Below are positions 31,964-41,450 of a stretch of 64,000 nt of DNA, piece by piece. The notes beneath the pieces are model-generated. The model saw nothing but the letters and a program-made list of their open reading frames with translations. It ran no database searches and was not told the origin of the DNA. Position numbers and translations under genes: made by a program. Numbering within the stretch: the first letter of the stretch is position 1; every line of letters starts with the position of its first letter. This stretch comes from Sorangium sp051521495 (GTDB lineage Bacteria > Myxococcota_A > Polyangia > Polyangiales > Polyangiaceae), in NCBI RefSeq assembly GCF_051521495.1, contig NZ_CP150355.1, positions 5,642,001 through 5,706,000 on the forward strand. The letters are read 5' to 3'.

Positions 31964-31992
31964 CTTTTAACGGTCTGCCTCGAAGCTGTCAA
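31964..31992 (-). promoter_or_regulatory. rrn promoter P2
   Basis: Minus strand: TTGACA (31987-31992), 17-bp spacer, TAAAAG (31964-31969), discriminator GCCCGCCCC, and the same upstream CTCGAAAGAAAGGG block. Confidence 0.85.
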
Positions 31993-32118
31993 CCCTTTCT
32001 TTCGAGAGGGTTGACCCGGTCGACCTGCCTTGGGTTGCCTCAGCCTACCGGGCAAACGACCGAAGTCGCAGCGGGTTCGCTGCTCCAAGGTCTCGGCTTC
32101 CGCCGAGGTGCGAGGGTG

Positions 32119-32147
32119 AACTTATCGATGTTTCATGAAGGTGTCAA
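32119..32147 (-). promoter_or_regulatory. rrn promoter, most distal (P1)
   Basis: Minus strand: TTGACA (32142-32147), 17-bp spacer CCTTCATGAAACATCGA, TAAGTT (32119-32124). The spacing matches the other three but flanking sequence is different, so it is a distinct promoter type. Its spacer is notably AT-rich. Confidence 0.7.
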
Positions 32148-32293
32148 CGGATGCGAGGCACAGCCGGGCGGCGTCGAGCGCCCGTGGCGCTGCTCGCACA
32201 TCGCCACATCGCGCCGCTCGACGCCGAGGTCGTCTCGCCCGTTCGGGCAGCTCGCGCGGCGAGCTCTACGCCGTGCAGCCCGATCGGCCCGCT

Positions 32294-32480
32294 CAGGCGC
32301 GGTGGCGCTGCCCCACCCGGCATGGTGGATGAGGCTGCTCGTGTGATCAGTCCGGTCAGGCGCGGTGGCGCTGCCCCACCCGGCATGGTGGATGAGGCTG
32401 CTCGTGTGATCAGTCCGGTCAGGCGCGGCGGCGCTACGCCACCCGGCATGGTGGATGAGGCTGCTCGTGTAGCTCGCCTC
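32294..32480. repeat. 63-bp tandem repeat, three copies
   Basis: Direct units of 63 bp starting at 32294, 32357 and 32420. The first two are identical over caggcgcggtggcgctgccc and onwards; the third has a few substitutions and a degenerate end. There are no spacers. Confidence 0.9.
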
Positions 32481-32807
32481 GTCCGCTCTCATGGATCGCC
32501 GCGGCCTCCTCCCACCGCGCGGGCGTCGTGGTCCGGAGCTGGAGCCCCCCCTTCGTATCGGCGCGCCTCGCCGCCCGGCGCGGCGCCGAAACGTCCGAGG
32601 TATCGACCATCCGCCACGTAACCATCCGCCACGTAACGAGGATGGCACAACCGCCCAGGGCGCGAGGACGTCGATCCCCTCGCTCCCCTGCGCAACGCGC
32701 CGCCCCCAGGTCCGGCGCGCTGCGCCGCCGGCCGAGCTCGCGCGCCATGCACCAGGCTCACCTACCAGGCTCACGTAGGTGGTGGTCGACTTTGCCCGAG
32801 GAGGATC

Positions 32808-32870
32808 ACAGGGAGACGGTGAGACAGGGAGATTGCTAAGTCTTTTCTCCCTGCCTCCCCGACTCCCTGT
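32808..32870. repeat. Inverted repeat with 25-bp arms
   Basis: Arms 32808-32832 and 32846-32870 (acagggaga... / ...tctccctgt) pair with about three mismatches around a 13-nt loop containing ttgctaagtctt. It lies between divergent transcription units, so a terminator role is not obvious. Confidence 0.75.
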
Positions 32871-33178
32871 TCAAATTCGACCGGTACCCTCACGTGAGGA
32901 CGTGGCGCCGGCAGAGACCATCCCGGGCGAAAGGCCGCCTGCGGCGCCCGCCATGCGCGGGTGAGAGGCGCGCGAGCGCACCGCCGGCCGTCTGGAGCGC
33001 AAGCGCTCACACGCAAAGGCGTACGCAAAGGACTAACGAGACCTTCACTGCAGCACGGCTGTGCGCTCGTGCCACGCGCGTGCATCGATTGCGCGATGCA
33101 TCCTCCTCTCTGCTGGCCTGACCTCTGCAGACACCGGCGGCCCAGGTGGCACTGGGTAAGGGTCTGGGGGGAGAGGCA

Positions 33179-34726
33179 ATGACAATGCGCATCGGGGCGA
33201 TGGCGGTGGGCTCAGCGGTTCTCGCGCTGGGCTGTATGGACGTGGAGCGGCAAGAGCCGCTGCGCGAGGGTGTGGCCGCTCTGCAGAGCGACGCGGCGCC
33301 GGAGGCGACGCGCTTCATCGAGGGTGGATCGATACCGTACGTGCTCGGATTCTCGCCGGAGACCGGGCAGATCCTCGGCGGCTCGCACACGCTCCTCATC
33401 CCGCTGACCGGGACGCGAGAGCCCATCGACGGCGCGAACCTGCCCACGAGCCTGCACCCGGCGCTCAGGGGTTCGTACACGGTCCTGAACTCGAGCCTGC
33501 TGCAAGGACAATCCACGGGCCCCTTCGCCTCGCAGTGGTGGCCTCAGAACAAGAACGGAATCGCGGACCGGTGGAACTCCGCGGTCAAGGACTACGGTGA
33601 TCTGACGTCCGATCCGGACAACCTCTCACCGGCCGAGAAGTACGATCTCCTGTTCTACTCGGGACAGGGCCGGTCCCTCGATCCGCCCGCGCACGCCATC
33701 ACCCTGGGCCGGGCAGACGGGCCGCGCGCTCCCCGGGCGACGCGCGTCGCGGGGCCGACGACCTACTGGGAGCTGAAGAACCATGGCCTGTATCAAGGGG
33801 TGACCCCGGAGTACTGGTGGGGACACTGCAACGGCTGGGCGGCCTACGTCGTCGCCGAGGACGGCGGGCCGCCGCAGCACGACATCCGCGTGAAGCTCTC
33901 GGGCGGCAAGGTGACCTCGTGCGCGTCGGCCGAGACGGGGTGCATCCTGTTCCACACCGCGGACATCGAGGCGCTGATGACCGAGCTGTACCACAACGAC
34001 TCGGCCACCATGTCCGGGCGGCGCTGCGAGACGCGGGAGGACCTCGTCCAGCGCGATCAGTACGGCAGGCCCATCGATCCGGCGTGCCGCGACCTGAACC
34101 CCGCGACGATGCACATCGCCATGACCGGCCTCCTCGGGCTGGGCGCGAGCGCCATCGGCTCGCCGTCGAGCGCGCGGGCGCGGCGCGCGTTCGTCATCGA
34201 CTACACCTGGCACCGCGAGGTGTGGAGCTACCCGGTCACGTCGTTCACCATCGACACGATGACGGAGGTGAGCGCGCAGGAGGCGGCGCGGCTCGTCTGC
34301 AACGGCGGGTACCAGGGGGCGGATTGCTACAACTACCGGTTCAACCCGTACGCGAGCCGCTTCGTCCGCGTCGCCGCGCGCTACGGGATGGTCTCGGACG
34401 AGGTGAGCGCCGAGCTGCTCCTCCAGCCCCCCGCGCAGCGCGACATCCCGGTCCTGAGCTCGGAGCTCCACTACGTGCTCGAGCTCGACGACCGGCTGAC
34501 GGTGCTCGGCGGCGAGTGGATCAAGAATCCCGCCCTCGTCAACGGCATCAACGGCAAGGCGATGCACCCCGATTACCTCTGGCTCCCGGTGAAGTCGCAG
34601 GGCGGCGGGGAAGACGCCGACGATCTGGGCGGCTCCGGAGACAACCCGTACATCGCGTACTCGCGCGCGAGGGCGCTGCTCGATCTGTCGCGCACCGCCG
34701 TGACGGGGAGCAGGCCGTCGGAGTGA
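33179..34726 (+). CDS. Lipoprotein resembling transglutaminase-elicitor (TGase_elicitor) family
   Basis: 515 residues from ATG 33179 (purine-rich GGGGGGAGAGG upstream). The signal peptide has a lipobox (AVGSAVLALGC). The central region carries TPEYWWGHCNGWAAYVV, a WGHCxGWA motif similar to the catalytic Cys region of oomycete-elicitor-like transglutaminases. Further along, RRAFVIDYTWHREVWSYPV could supply the His/Asp part of a Cys-His-Asp triad. Several Cys pairs (CASAETGC, CNGGYQGADC) point to a secreted, disulphide-bonded protein. The family assignment is from motif memory and not certain. If right, it would cross-link proteins or hydrolyse glutamine side chains outside the cell. Confidence 0.6.
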   Translation: MTMRIGAMAVGSAVLALGCMDVERQEPLREGVAALQSDAAPEATRFIEGGSIPYVLGFSPETGQILGGSHTLLIPLTGTREPIDGANLPTSLHPALRGSYTVLNSSLLQGQSTGPFASQWWPQNKNGIADRWNSAVKDYGDLTSDPDNLSPAEKYDLLFYSGQGRSLDPPAHAITLGRADGPRAPRATRVAGPTTYWELKNHGLYQGVTPEYWWGHCNGWAAYVVAEDGGPPQHDIRVKLSGGKVTSCASAETGCILFHTADIEALMTELYHNDSATMSGRRCETREDLVQRDQYGRPIDPACRDLNPATMHIAMTGLLGLGASAIGSPSSARARRAFVIDYTWHREVWSYPVTSFTIDTMTEVSAQEAARLVCNGGYQGADCYNYRFNPYASRFVRVAARYGMVSDEVSAELLLQPPAQRDIPVLSSELHYVLELDDRLTVLGGEWIKNPALVNGINGKAMHPDYLWLPVKSQGGGEDADDLGGSGDNPYIAYSRARALLDLSRTAVTGSRPSE

Positions 34727-34729
34727 CCG

Positions 34730-34805
34730 GGCGCCGGCTGCCTCGGTGGGCGCCGGCTGCCTCGGTGGGCGCCGGCTGCCTCGGTGGGCGCCGGCTGCCT
34801 CGATG
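34730..34805. repeat. 19-bp tandem repeat, four copies
   Basis: Units ggcgccggctgcctcggtg repeated head-to-tail, beginning 3 bp after the stop of the preceding lipoprotein gene. Confidence 0.9.
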
Positions 34806-34940
34806 ATCAAGCGCCGGCCATCGCGCTGACCCGGCGCCGACCGCCTCGATGATCGAGCGCCAGCCATCGCGGGGGCGCGGCGCCGGCCCCGCTTTGCCGG
34901 CGCCGCGCCCCCGCGCGCCGGTCTACGATGGCGCCGCCCT

Positions 34941-37900
34941 ATGGTGGACCTGGACGAGACGTTCGCCGCGGCGCTCCGCCGCGCCGACGTGCGGTGGCTC
35001 GCGGAGCACCTCGACGAGGCGCGCCGCAGCGAGGAGGCGCTCCGCCAGCTCGTGCGGCACGAGGACGAGCGCGTGCGGTACCTCGGCCTCGCGCGGATGG
35101 CCCAGGCCGCCCCGCGCGAGAGCAGCGCAGGGCGGAAGGAGCTCGCGGCGCTGCTCCCGCGCACCCTGGATGGGACGGCGGAGACCGCGCTGCTCCTCGC
35201 CGGGCTCTACCGCGAGCTCTGGCCTTCACTCCAGGAGCATCGCCTCCCGCCGTGGCGCGAGGCCTCGCTCCCCGCCGCCGCCCGCGTCGCCTGGCTCCGG
35301 ACCGAGATCCTCACCCGGCCGCAGGTCCTCCGGGGCGAGCCCGCCGGCGAGCTCCTCTACCAGGCGCTCCACGCGCTCGATCCGGCCGAGATCCCCGCCC
35401 CCGAGGCGCTGCTTCCCGAGCTCGCGGCGCGCCGCGATCCGGTCCTCGCGGCCGCGGCGCTCGACCTCACCCGGCGCTGCCTCCACGCGGCGCTGCTCGC
35501 GCCCGAGCAGGCGCGCGCGGCGCTCGCCGCGCTCCTCGACGCGCCGGCGCCCGCGATCGTCGCCGCCGCGCTGCGCGAGCTCGCCGAGCCCTGGGCGGTC
35601 CTCGCCGGCGCGCCGCTCCCGGGCGCGCGCCTCGAGCAGCTCCTGCGCGGCGCCCCCGAGGTGGCCGCCGCCGCGCTGGAGACGGCGGCGCGCCACGGCG
35701 AGGGGGGCCTGCTCCGCGCGGTCGTCCGGCGCGAGGACGCGCCGCCGCGGCTCCGGCAGCAGGCGCTCGCGCTCCTCGGCGAGCACGCGACCCGCGAGGA
35801 CGTCGGCGCGATCCTGGAGGCCGCGGCGGACGATCCGCTGCTGCTCGGCTCGAGCGCGATCGCGTGCCTGCGCGCCATGCACCGGCGCGGGCACTTCCCC
35901 GCCCCGGAGCACGCGGCGGCCCTGCTCGATCTCGCCCTCGCCGATCGCACGATCGCCGCCGACGACGTCGCGGCGATCGCCTTCACCTGCCGGCGCGCGC
36001 TCCTCGAGGCGCTCGCCGGGGCGCCGGCCGGCGACGCGAGCTGGCCGCGGCGCGCCGAGATCCTCGTCGCCATGGCGCAGCAGGGCGCGGCGGATCTCCC
36101 CCTCGGCGACACGCTCGCGGAGAAGCTCCGCGACGCGCCCTCGCCCGCGCCCCTCCTGCGCGCGCTGGGCGCCCTGCGCCACGCGGCCGCAGAGGACGAG
36201 GTGCTCGCCGCCCTGCCCCGCGCGCCCGCCGCGGCCCTGGACGCGCTCGCCGCGATCGGCGGCCCGCGCACCGCGGACGCGCTCCGAGCCGCGCTCGGCC
36301 TCGCCGGCGCCGGTGCTGGCGCGGCCATCGCCCCGCACCTCCGCGGCGAGCGCGGCCGCGCCGTGGCGCTGCTCTGGCACCTGACGGAGGATCCCGCGGA
36401 CCGGCGCGCGCTCGTCGCCCGCCTGAACCCCCGCGACCTGCCGGCCGAGATCGCCGCCGACCTCGGCGGGGCCGAGCCGGCCGAGCTCGCGGTGCTCCAG
36501 CGCGCGGTGAAGCGGTGCACGCCCGCGGACGCGCTCAAGGCGCTCGCGCGCGCGGGCGACGCGGGCGCGCTCCCGGCGATCGCCGATCTGCTGCTCCGGA
36601 TCGCGGCGGATCACGCCGCCGCGTGGGCCCCTGGCGGACCGCCCGAGCCGCCCGATCCCGACGCTCCCGACGTCGACCGGGGCCCCGCGCGGCCCGCGGA
36701 GCCGGAGATCCCCGCCGATGTCGCGGAGGCGATCCGCGGCCTCGGGCGACGGCTCCACCAGCGCCGGAAGATCCGGCCCGCCTGCCTCCTCGACGCCGCC
36801 AGCGAGGGCGAGGCCGGCGACGCGCTGCTCGCGAGCATCGCCCTCGATCTCCTCGACCGACCCGGCGTGTCCGCGGGCGAGCGCGCCCTCCTCGTCGATC
36901 TACTGCGCTCGGCGCGCGGCCGGCTGCTGCGCTCGGCGAGCGGCCAGGCGGCGCGCTCGCGTGTCCCGCGCCTGCTCCGGCACCGCGACCCCCGCGTGCG
37001 CAAGCGCGTGATCGCGCTGCTCGCCGAGGGCGGCGCCGAGGCGCTCTCGGCCAGCCTGACGCTCCTCACGGGCGCGGGCGACGTGCAGACGGCGCGGCAG
37101 GCGCTGCGCGCGCTCGGGGGCATGGAGGCGCGCTGGGCCTGCCCCGCCATCGCCGCGTGCCTCGATCACCCGAACATGGGCATCAAGAAGACGGCGGCCG
37201 AGGCGCTGGCGAGGGCGGGCGGGCCCGAGGCCGTGCCGAGGCTCGTCTTCTGGCTCGGCCGCCACGACAACCCGGGGCTGCGCGCGGCGATCGAGGCCGC
37301 GCTGCGGGCGATCGTCGGGCCGGCCTGCGAGGCGACGATCCTCGCCGCCGCGGGGGCCGTGGAGGACGAGCGCGCGCGCGACCGGCTGCTCGACGCCCTG
37401 AGCCACAAGCTGTCGACGCGCGCGATCCGGAGCGGGATCCGCCAGGGATCGACCGCGGCGGCGCGGCTGCTCGAGCGGGTGTTCGCCGGCGAGATCGCCC
37501 TCGCCTCCGGGACCGCCGACGAGCTCGCCGTGGAGCTCGAGGCGCACGGCCTCCCCGCCCGCGAGCGAGGGCGCCAGGGCGCGGCGCCTCCCCCGCTCAC
37601 CGCGGAGGCGCTCGCCGCGGACGCGCTCGCTGCCGCGCTCGCCCGCGATGGCTGGGACGAAGCGACGGCGCGGCGCCTGCTCGAGCGGCAGGCGGCGCTG
37701 ACGCAGCGCTGGCTCGCCGGCCTGCGGAAGCTCGCGCCGGAGTGGCTCCGCCTGGCGGCGGCAGAGCCGGCGCTGCGCGACGCGGCGCTCCGGCTGATCG
37801 TCCGCGCGTCCACCGCCCCGTGGCCGCCCGCCGAGGCGCGCCTGTACGCCCGGCAGATCGCGGTGCTGCTCGACGGGCTCGCCGCGGCGGCGGCCGATCT

Positions 37901-39590
37901 GCGCGACGCGCTGCTCCCGTTGATCGAGGAGGCGGCGCCCGAGCTTCCGCGCGCCGAGGCGCTCGGCGTCGCCGCGCGCGTGCGCGGGCTCGCGCCGGCG
38001 CCGGGGGCGCGCCGCTCGCCGCTCGAGGCGCTGCGGCGGTGCGGGGCGATCCTCGATCGCGCCGACGTCGATCAGGCGCTCGCGATGGCGCGCGTCGCCG
38101 CCGATCCGTGGACGGCCGAGCCGGCGATCCTGCGCGAGGCGTTCGGGGCGACCGCGGAGGCGGGCAAGGCCGCGGATCCCGAGGGCGCCGCCGCGTTTCG
38201 GGCGGCGCTCCGGGCCGCGGCGCTCTCGCCGGAGGCGCTCGCGGCGCTCCGGGCGGCGCCGCGCGGCGGCCTCGGCTCGCGCGCGCAGCTCGCCGCGCTC
38301 ATCGAGGCGTTCCCGGCCGCGGCCGAGGCGGCGCGGCCGGCGCTGCTCGACTGGATGGAGTCGCTCCAGCCGATCGGCGCGCCGCCCTGGATCCTCGCCG
38401 AGCAGGCGGCCTCGCCGAGCGGCGACGCGCGGGTGCCCCGGCCGTCCGATCTCGACCAGCCGCGGTCGGCCGCGCTCCGCGAGCGCCTGCTGTCGATGCT
38501 GGCCGCGCCCGCGCCCGCGCTCCGGCGCGAGGCGGCCGCCGCGCTCCTCTCCTGGCCGGACGCCGACGCCCGCGCCGCCGTGCTGCGGGCCTACCTGCGC
38601 GGCGACGTGGACGGCGCGGATCGTCTCGGTCTGTCCTGTCTTTCGCCCTCGCTGCTCGATCTCGGCGAGGACGAGCTCCGGGGCGATCCGGCCGACGAGG
38701 CGCGCCGGGAGCGCGCCGCGCGCCTCGCGGCCCTGCTGGAGCCGGCGGCGGCGGAGCGGCTGTTCCCGCTGCTGCTCTCGTGGTGGGAGGCGGGCGCGCC
38801 GGCGACGCGCGCGGCGGCGGCCCAGGCGATCCGCCGCGTCGCGCCCGACGCGCGGGCGGAGCGCCTCGTCGATCGCCTCCGGCAGGGGGCGTGGGGCTGC
38901 CTCGATCTGGTCGCGGGCGAGGGGCTGCTCCGGACGCCCGAGATCGAGGTCGTCGTGGAGCGCCTCCGCGCCGAGGGGCGCGCCGATCTGGCCGAGCGGT
39001 TCTCCCTCGACGACGGCCCGCTCCTGCCGCCCGGCGGAGGACGCGCTGCCGAGGACGCGCGGGCGCTCGACGCGCTGCGCGCGCCCCCGGAGCCGCGCGC
39101 GCCCGCGGCGAGCGACCGAGGTCCGGCGCGGCAAGAGCTCGTGCGGCTCGCGCGCACGGGGGACGCGGAGCAGTCCCGCCGGGCGCTGTCGGCGCTGGCC
39201 GGGGCGCCCGACGCGGAGCTCGCGGCGCTGCTCGTGGAGCTGCTCGGCGATCGGCGCCCCCGGGTGCGGCTCCACGCGCACCGGCTGCTCCGCGACGCGG
39301 TGGATCGCGCCGCCTACCTGCGCGCGACGTGCGCGCTCTTGTCGGATCCGCTGCCCGACGTGGTCCGCTCGGCGATCCGGATCCTCTGCTTCGCGCCGTG
39401 GCCGCCGGCGCTCCCCGCCGTCGTGGGCCTGCTCCTGCACCCGCACGCGGCCGTCCGCCGCGCGGCCGCGGAGGGGCTCGGGCACGTGGGCGCGCCGGCG
39501 ATCCCCGCGCTCCAGGACGCGCTGGGCCGCGCGCGGCCGGACCGGCGGGAGGTCTATGCGGAGGTGATGAGGCGCATCGAGGCGCCGTGA
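34941..39590 (+). CDS. Very large HEAT-repeat protein
   Basis: 1549 residues, Ala about a quarter of all residues, with no signal peptide or membrane helix. It is built from helical pairs of about 30-40 residues, for example RHEDERVRYLGLARMAQAA, RHRDPRVRKRVIALLAEGG, ALGGMEARWACPAIAACLDH, LLGDRRPRVRLHAHRLLRDA and LHPHAAVRRAAAEGLGHVG. This is the PBS-lyase/HEAT type of superhelix used for protein-protein binding. It is a cytoplasmic scaffold by inference; no catalytic motif was seen. The extreme GC-rich sequence opens long shadow frames on both strands, but only this frame has the HEAT periodicity. Confidence 0.85.
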   Translation: MVDLDETFAAALRRADVRWLAEHLDEARRSEEALRQLVRHEDERVRYLGLARMAQAAPRESSAGRKELAALLPRTLDGTAETALLLAGLYRELWPSLQEHRLPPWREASLPAAARVAWLRTEILTRPQVLRGEPAGELLYQALHALDPAEIPAPEALLPELAARRDPVLAAAALDLTRRCLHAALLAPEQARAALAALLDAPAPAIVAAALRELAEPWAVLAGAPLPGARLEQLLRGAPEVAAAALETAARHGEGGLLRAVVRREDAPPRLRQQALALLGEHATREDVGAILEAAADDPLLLGSSAIACLRAMHRRGHFPAPEHAAALLDLALADRTIAADDVAAIAFTCRRALLEALAGAPAGDASWPRRAEILVAMAQQGAADLPLGDTLAEKLRDAPSPAPLLRALGALRHAAAEDEVLAALPRAPAAALDALAAIGGPRTADALRAALGLAGAGAGAAIAPHLRGERGRAVALLWHLTEDPADRRALVARLNPRDLPAEIAADLGGAEPAELAVLQRAVKRCTPADALKALARAGDAGALPAIADLLLRIAADHAAAWAPGGPPEPPDPDAPDVDRGPARPAEPEIPADVAEAIRGLGRRLHQRRKIRPACLLDAASEGEAGDALLASIALDLLDRPGVSAGERALLVDLLRSARGRLLRSASGQAARSRVPRLLRHRDPRVRKRVIALLAEGGAEALSASLTLLTGAGDVQTARQALRALGGMEARWACPAIAACLDHPNMGIKKTAAEALARAGGPEAVPRLVFWLGRHDNPGLRAAIEAALRAIVGPACEATILAAAGAVEDERARDRLLDALSHKLSTRAIRSGIRQGSTAAARLLERVFAGEIALASGTADELAVELEAHGLPARERGRQGAAPPPLTAEALAADALAAALARDGWDEATARRLLERQAALTQRWLAGLRKLAPEWLRLAAAEPALRDAALRLIVRASTAPWPPAEARLYARQIAVLLDGLAAAAADLRDALLPLIEEAAPELPRAEALGVAARVRGLAPAPGARRSPLEALRRCGAILDRADVDQALAMARVAADPWTAEPAILREAFGATAEAGKAADPEGAAAFRAALRAAALSPEALAALRAAPRGGLGSRAQLAALIEAFPAAAEAARPALLDWMESLQPIGAPPWILAEQAASPSGDARVPRPSDLDQPRSAALRERLLSMLAAPAPALRREAAAALLSWPDADARAAVLRAYLRGDVDGADRLGLSCLSPSLLDLGEDELRGDPADEARRERAARLAALLEPAAAERLFPLLLSWWEAGAPATRAAAAQAIRRVAPDARAERLVDRLRQGAWGCLDLVAGEGLLRTPEIEVVVERLRAEGRADLAERFSLDDGPLLPPGGGRAAEDARALDALRAPPEPRAPAASDRGPARQELVRLARTGDAEQSRRALSALAGAPDAELAALLVELLGDRRPRVRLHAHRLLRDAVDRAAYLRATCALLSDPLPDVVRSAIRILCFAPWPPALPAVVGLLLHPHAAVRRAAAEGLGHVGAPAIPALQDALGRARPDRREVYAEVMRRIEAP

Positions 39591-39599
39591 TCGAGCGGG

Positions 39600-39720
39600 A
39601 CGCCGCTCCTCGGTTCACGCGCGGCCCCGGCGCACCGCCCGGCGCCGCTCCTCGGTTCACGCGCGGCCCCGGCGCACCGCCCGGCGCCGCTCCTCAGTTC
39701 ACGCGCGGCCCCGGCGCCGC
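39600..39720. repeat. 42-bp tandem repeat, nearly three copies
   Basis: Units cgccgctcctcggttcacgc plus ggccccggcgcaccgcccgg repeated directly. It begins right after the HEAT gene stop and encodes the C-terminus of the next (minus-strand) lipoprotein. Confidence 0.85.
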
Positions 39721-40164
39721 TCTCGGCCCGAGCTCCCCTGCCCCGGGCTCGACGGGCGGATTCACGACGCCGCGGTCGGGCTCACCGAGGACGCAGGTCT
39801 CCTTCCCCTCGACGACCTTACAGCGGTAGTCGGCGGGACACTTCCCCCCGCACGGCTGCCGCACGCACATGCCCGTGGCGGCGTCGCACGCCATCCCGGT
39901 CGGACACGACGCGTAGCACGTGTCGTACACCGCGCGGTTCGCGACGGTCGCCCCGGCCGCACCCGCGAGCGCGACCGCGGCGTCCCCATAGCCGGTGCCC
40001 GTAACTCCAGTGCCGGTGCGCTGATTTCGGTCGTCCTCGCGGCCCTGCGGTGTCGGCTCCGCCTTCACGCCGAGCAAGAACTCAGGCGGTCCGTTCCTGG
40101 GCTTCAAACAGCCTGGCAAGATTCCAACCAAACAGCAGAAGATCAGAGGAACAGGATTTCGCAT
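39694..40164 (-). CDS. Small Cys-rich lipoprotein
   Basis: 156 residues from MRNPVPLIFCCLVGILPGC, a classic lipoprotein signal with Cys19. The mature part contains CYASCPTGMACDAATGMCV and CGGKCPADYRCKVVEGKETC, a Cys-rich module of the EGF/disulphide-knot kind seen in myxobacterial secreted proteins. The last 11 residues (PRAAPGPRVN) are encoded by the 42-bp repeat, so the repeat has run into the gene end. An alternative start is ATG 40182. Function unknown; probably surface-exposed. It converges with the HEAT gene. Confidence 0.7.
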   Translation of the reverse strand: MRNPVPLIFCCLVGILPGCLKPRNGPPEFLLGVKAEPTPQGREDDRNQRTGTGVTGTGYGDAAVALAGAAGATVANRAVYDTCYASCPTGMACDAATGMCVRQPCGGKCPADYRCKVVEGKETCVLGEPDRGVVNPPVEPGAGELGPRAAPGPRVN

Positions 40165-40258
40165 AGAACCGAGATCCTCCATACACAGCGAAACGATTCC
40201 ACGACAACACAAGAGCACACTCCGGTACCATCGCGGCGATGCAGGGGAGGGAGACGAG

Positions 40259-40945
40259 GTGAGTGAACCTGTGTACCTAACGCCGTGGCCTACGCCGCTT
40301 CGCTGGGAGGTACCGCCCAGGAGCTGGAGCGCCGGAAAAGCGTCGAGCCTGACCGTCACGGCGGGCGGCAAGACCGACCTGTTCCTCGATCCGGAGCGCA
40401 CGACGGGCGCCCTGAACGCGCCGCGCTTGCTCGGGACGCCGCACGGGGATTTCCTTGCCAGCGCGCGGGTGACCGTGGGCTTCTCGGCGGCGCGCGACGC
40501 CGGCGTGCTGCTCCTCTGGGCGCACCAGCGCTCGTGGGCGAAGCTCTGCTTCGAGCTGTCGCCGGAGCGCGCTCCCACCGTCGTCTCCGTGGTGACCCGC
40601 GGCCTGTCGGACCACCGCAGCTCCTTCGAGGTGGACGCGGATCACGTCTGGCTGCGCGTCTCGCGGCTCGGGCGGATGTGCACGTTCCACGCCTCCACCG
40701 ACGGCGCGACGTGGCACGTCGTCCGCAGCTTCTCGCTGGGCAGCACGGCGGAGCTCGCCGTCGGCTTCTCGGCCCAGTCGCCGGCAGGCGACGGCTGCAC
40801 CGCGGTCTTCGACGACATCCGCTTCGCGCCGCGCCGGCTCGGCGACCTCCGCAGCGGAGACGCCGCATACAACGAAGCGCTGGCGCGCGCGGGTCAGCTG
40901 CCGCCGCTCGCCGGGACCACGTCGCCGCTCCCGCGCATGCTGTGA
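40259..40945 (+). CDS. DUF1349-family protein
   Basis: 228 residues, GTG start preceded by GGGAGGGAGACGAG. It matches the jelly-roll DUF1349 pattern: TDLFLDPERTTGALNAPRLL, DAGVLLLWAHQRSWAKLCFE, RLGRMCTFHASTDGATWHVV and AVGFSAQSPAGDGCTAVFDD. Family members are concanavalin-like sandwich proteins, some linked to carbohydrate binding or regulation. There is no signal peptide. It is divergent from the Cys-rich lipoprotein, with a 94-bp shared promoter region. Confidence 0.85.
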   Translation: MSEPVYLTPWPTPLRWEVPPRSWSAGKASSLTVTAGGKTDLFLDPERTTGALNAPRLLGTPHGDFLASARVTVGFSAARDAGVLLLWAHQRSWAKLCFELSPERAPTVVSVVTRGLSDHRSSFEVDADHVWLRVSRLGRMCTFHASTDGATWHVVRSFSLGSTAELAVGFSAQSPAGDGCTAVFDDIRFAPRRLGDLRSGDAAYNEALARAGQLPPLAGTTSPLPRML

Positions 40946-41450
40946 CGCGCGGGCCGCGCGATGGCGCGCGCGGCCTCGTCCTGCGCGCTCCCCCCGCGGC
41001 GCCCGTGAGCGCGCAAGATCCGGCGGAGGACGGCAGCGCCAGGGACAGGGGAACAGGCGCCCGGGTGTCCCTGGCGCGTCACGCATTGTCCCCGGCGAGT
41101 CACGTCTTGTCCCTGGCACGTCGCGTCTTGTCCCTGACGGCGATCTCCGCGTCCCTGTCGACAACACCGCAGGTCACCATCGGCTCTGACCGTTGTCCCA
41201 GGCCTTGGTCTCCATGTCCCAGTCGCTCGTTTCCGTGTCCCTGGCGGCTTCCTCCAGCTCTTTCGTCGCTCGTCTCCGTGTCCCTGGCGGCTTTCTCCAT
41301 ATCCCTGCAGGCACAGTGACGCTGTAGCGCTGGGTGACAGACGCCCTGAGCATAGCTCTTGCTCGTGAATCCCGACGGGGCTCGCGACCGGCGCACGGTG
41401 ACCGACGGGTCTCCGCCGCGGCGAGTCTCCGTCGTGGAAAGAGGGGAACT
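40946..41450. repeat. Intergenic region with degenerate ~20-bp and 45-bp repeats
   Basis: About 500 bp. The motif tgtccctggc recurs at roughly 20-bp spacing between 41060 and 41150 (cgtcttgtccctggcacgtc type). A second pair of about 45 bp (ccgtgtccctggcggctt) lies near 41235-41305. No gene is seen. Confidence 0.6.

Larger units (their letters stand above)
32148..33178. other. Long intergenic region upstream of the rRNA operon
   Basis: About 1 kb between the divergent rrn promoters and the lipoprotein gene at 33179. It contains a 63-bp tandem repeat and a 25-bp-arm inverted repeat (listed separately). Several open frames here are generated by the repeats and are not considered coding. Confidence 0.5.

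Noticed and set aside
32133..32774. ORFs through the 63-bp repeat
   Set aside because: The repeat length is a multiple of three, which keeps frames open; the products are purely repetitive.
34928..39829. 1633-codon frame overlapping the HEAT gene in another phase
   Set aside because: Extreme Arg/Ala/Gly composition without any structural periodicity; only the 34941 frame shows HEAT units.
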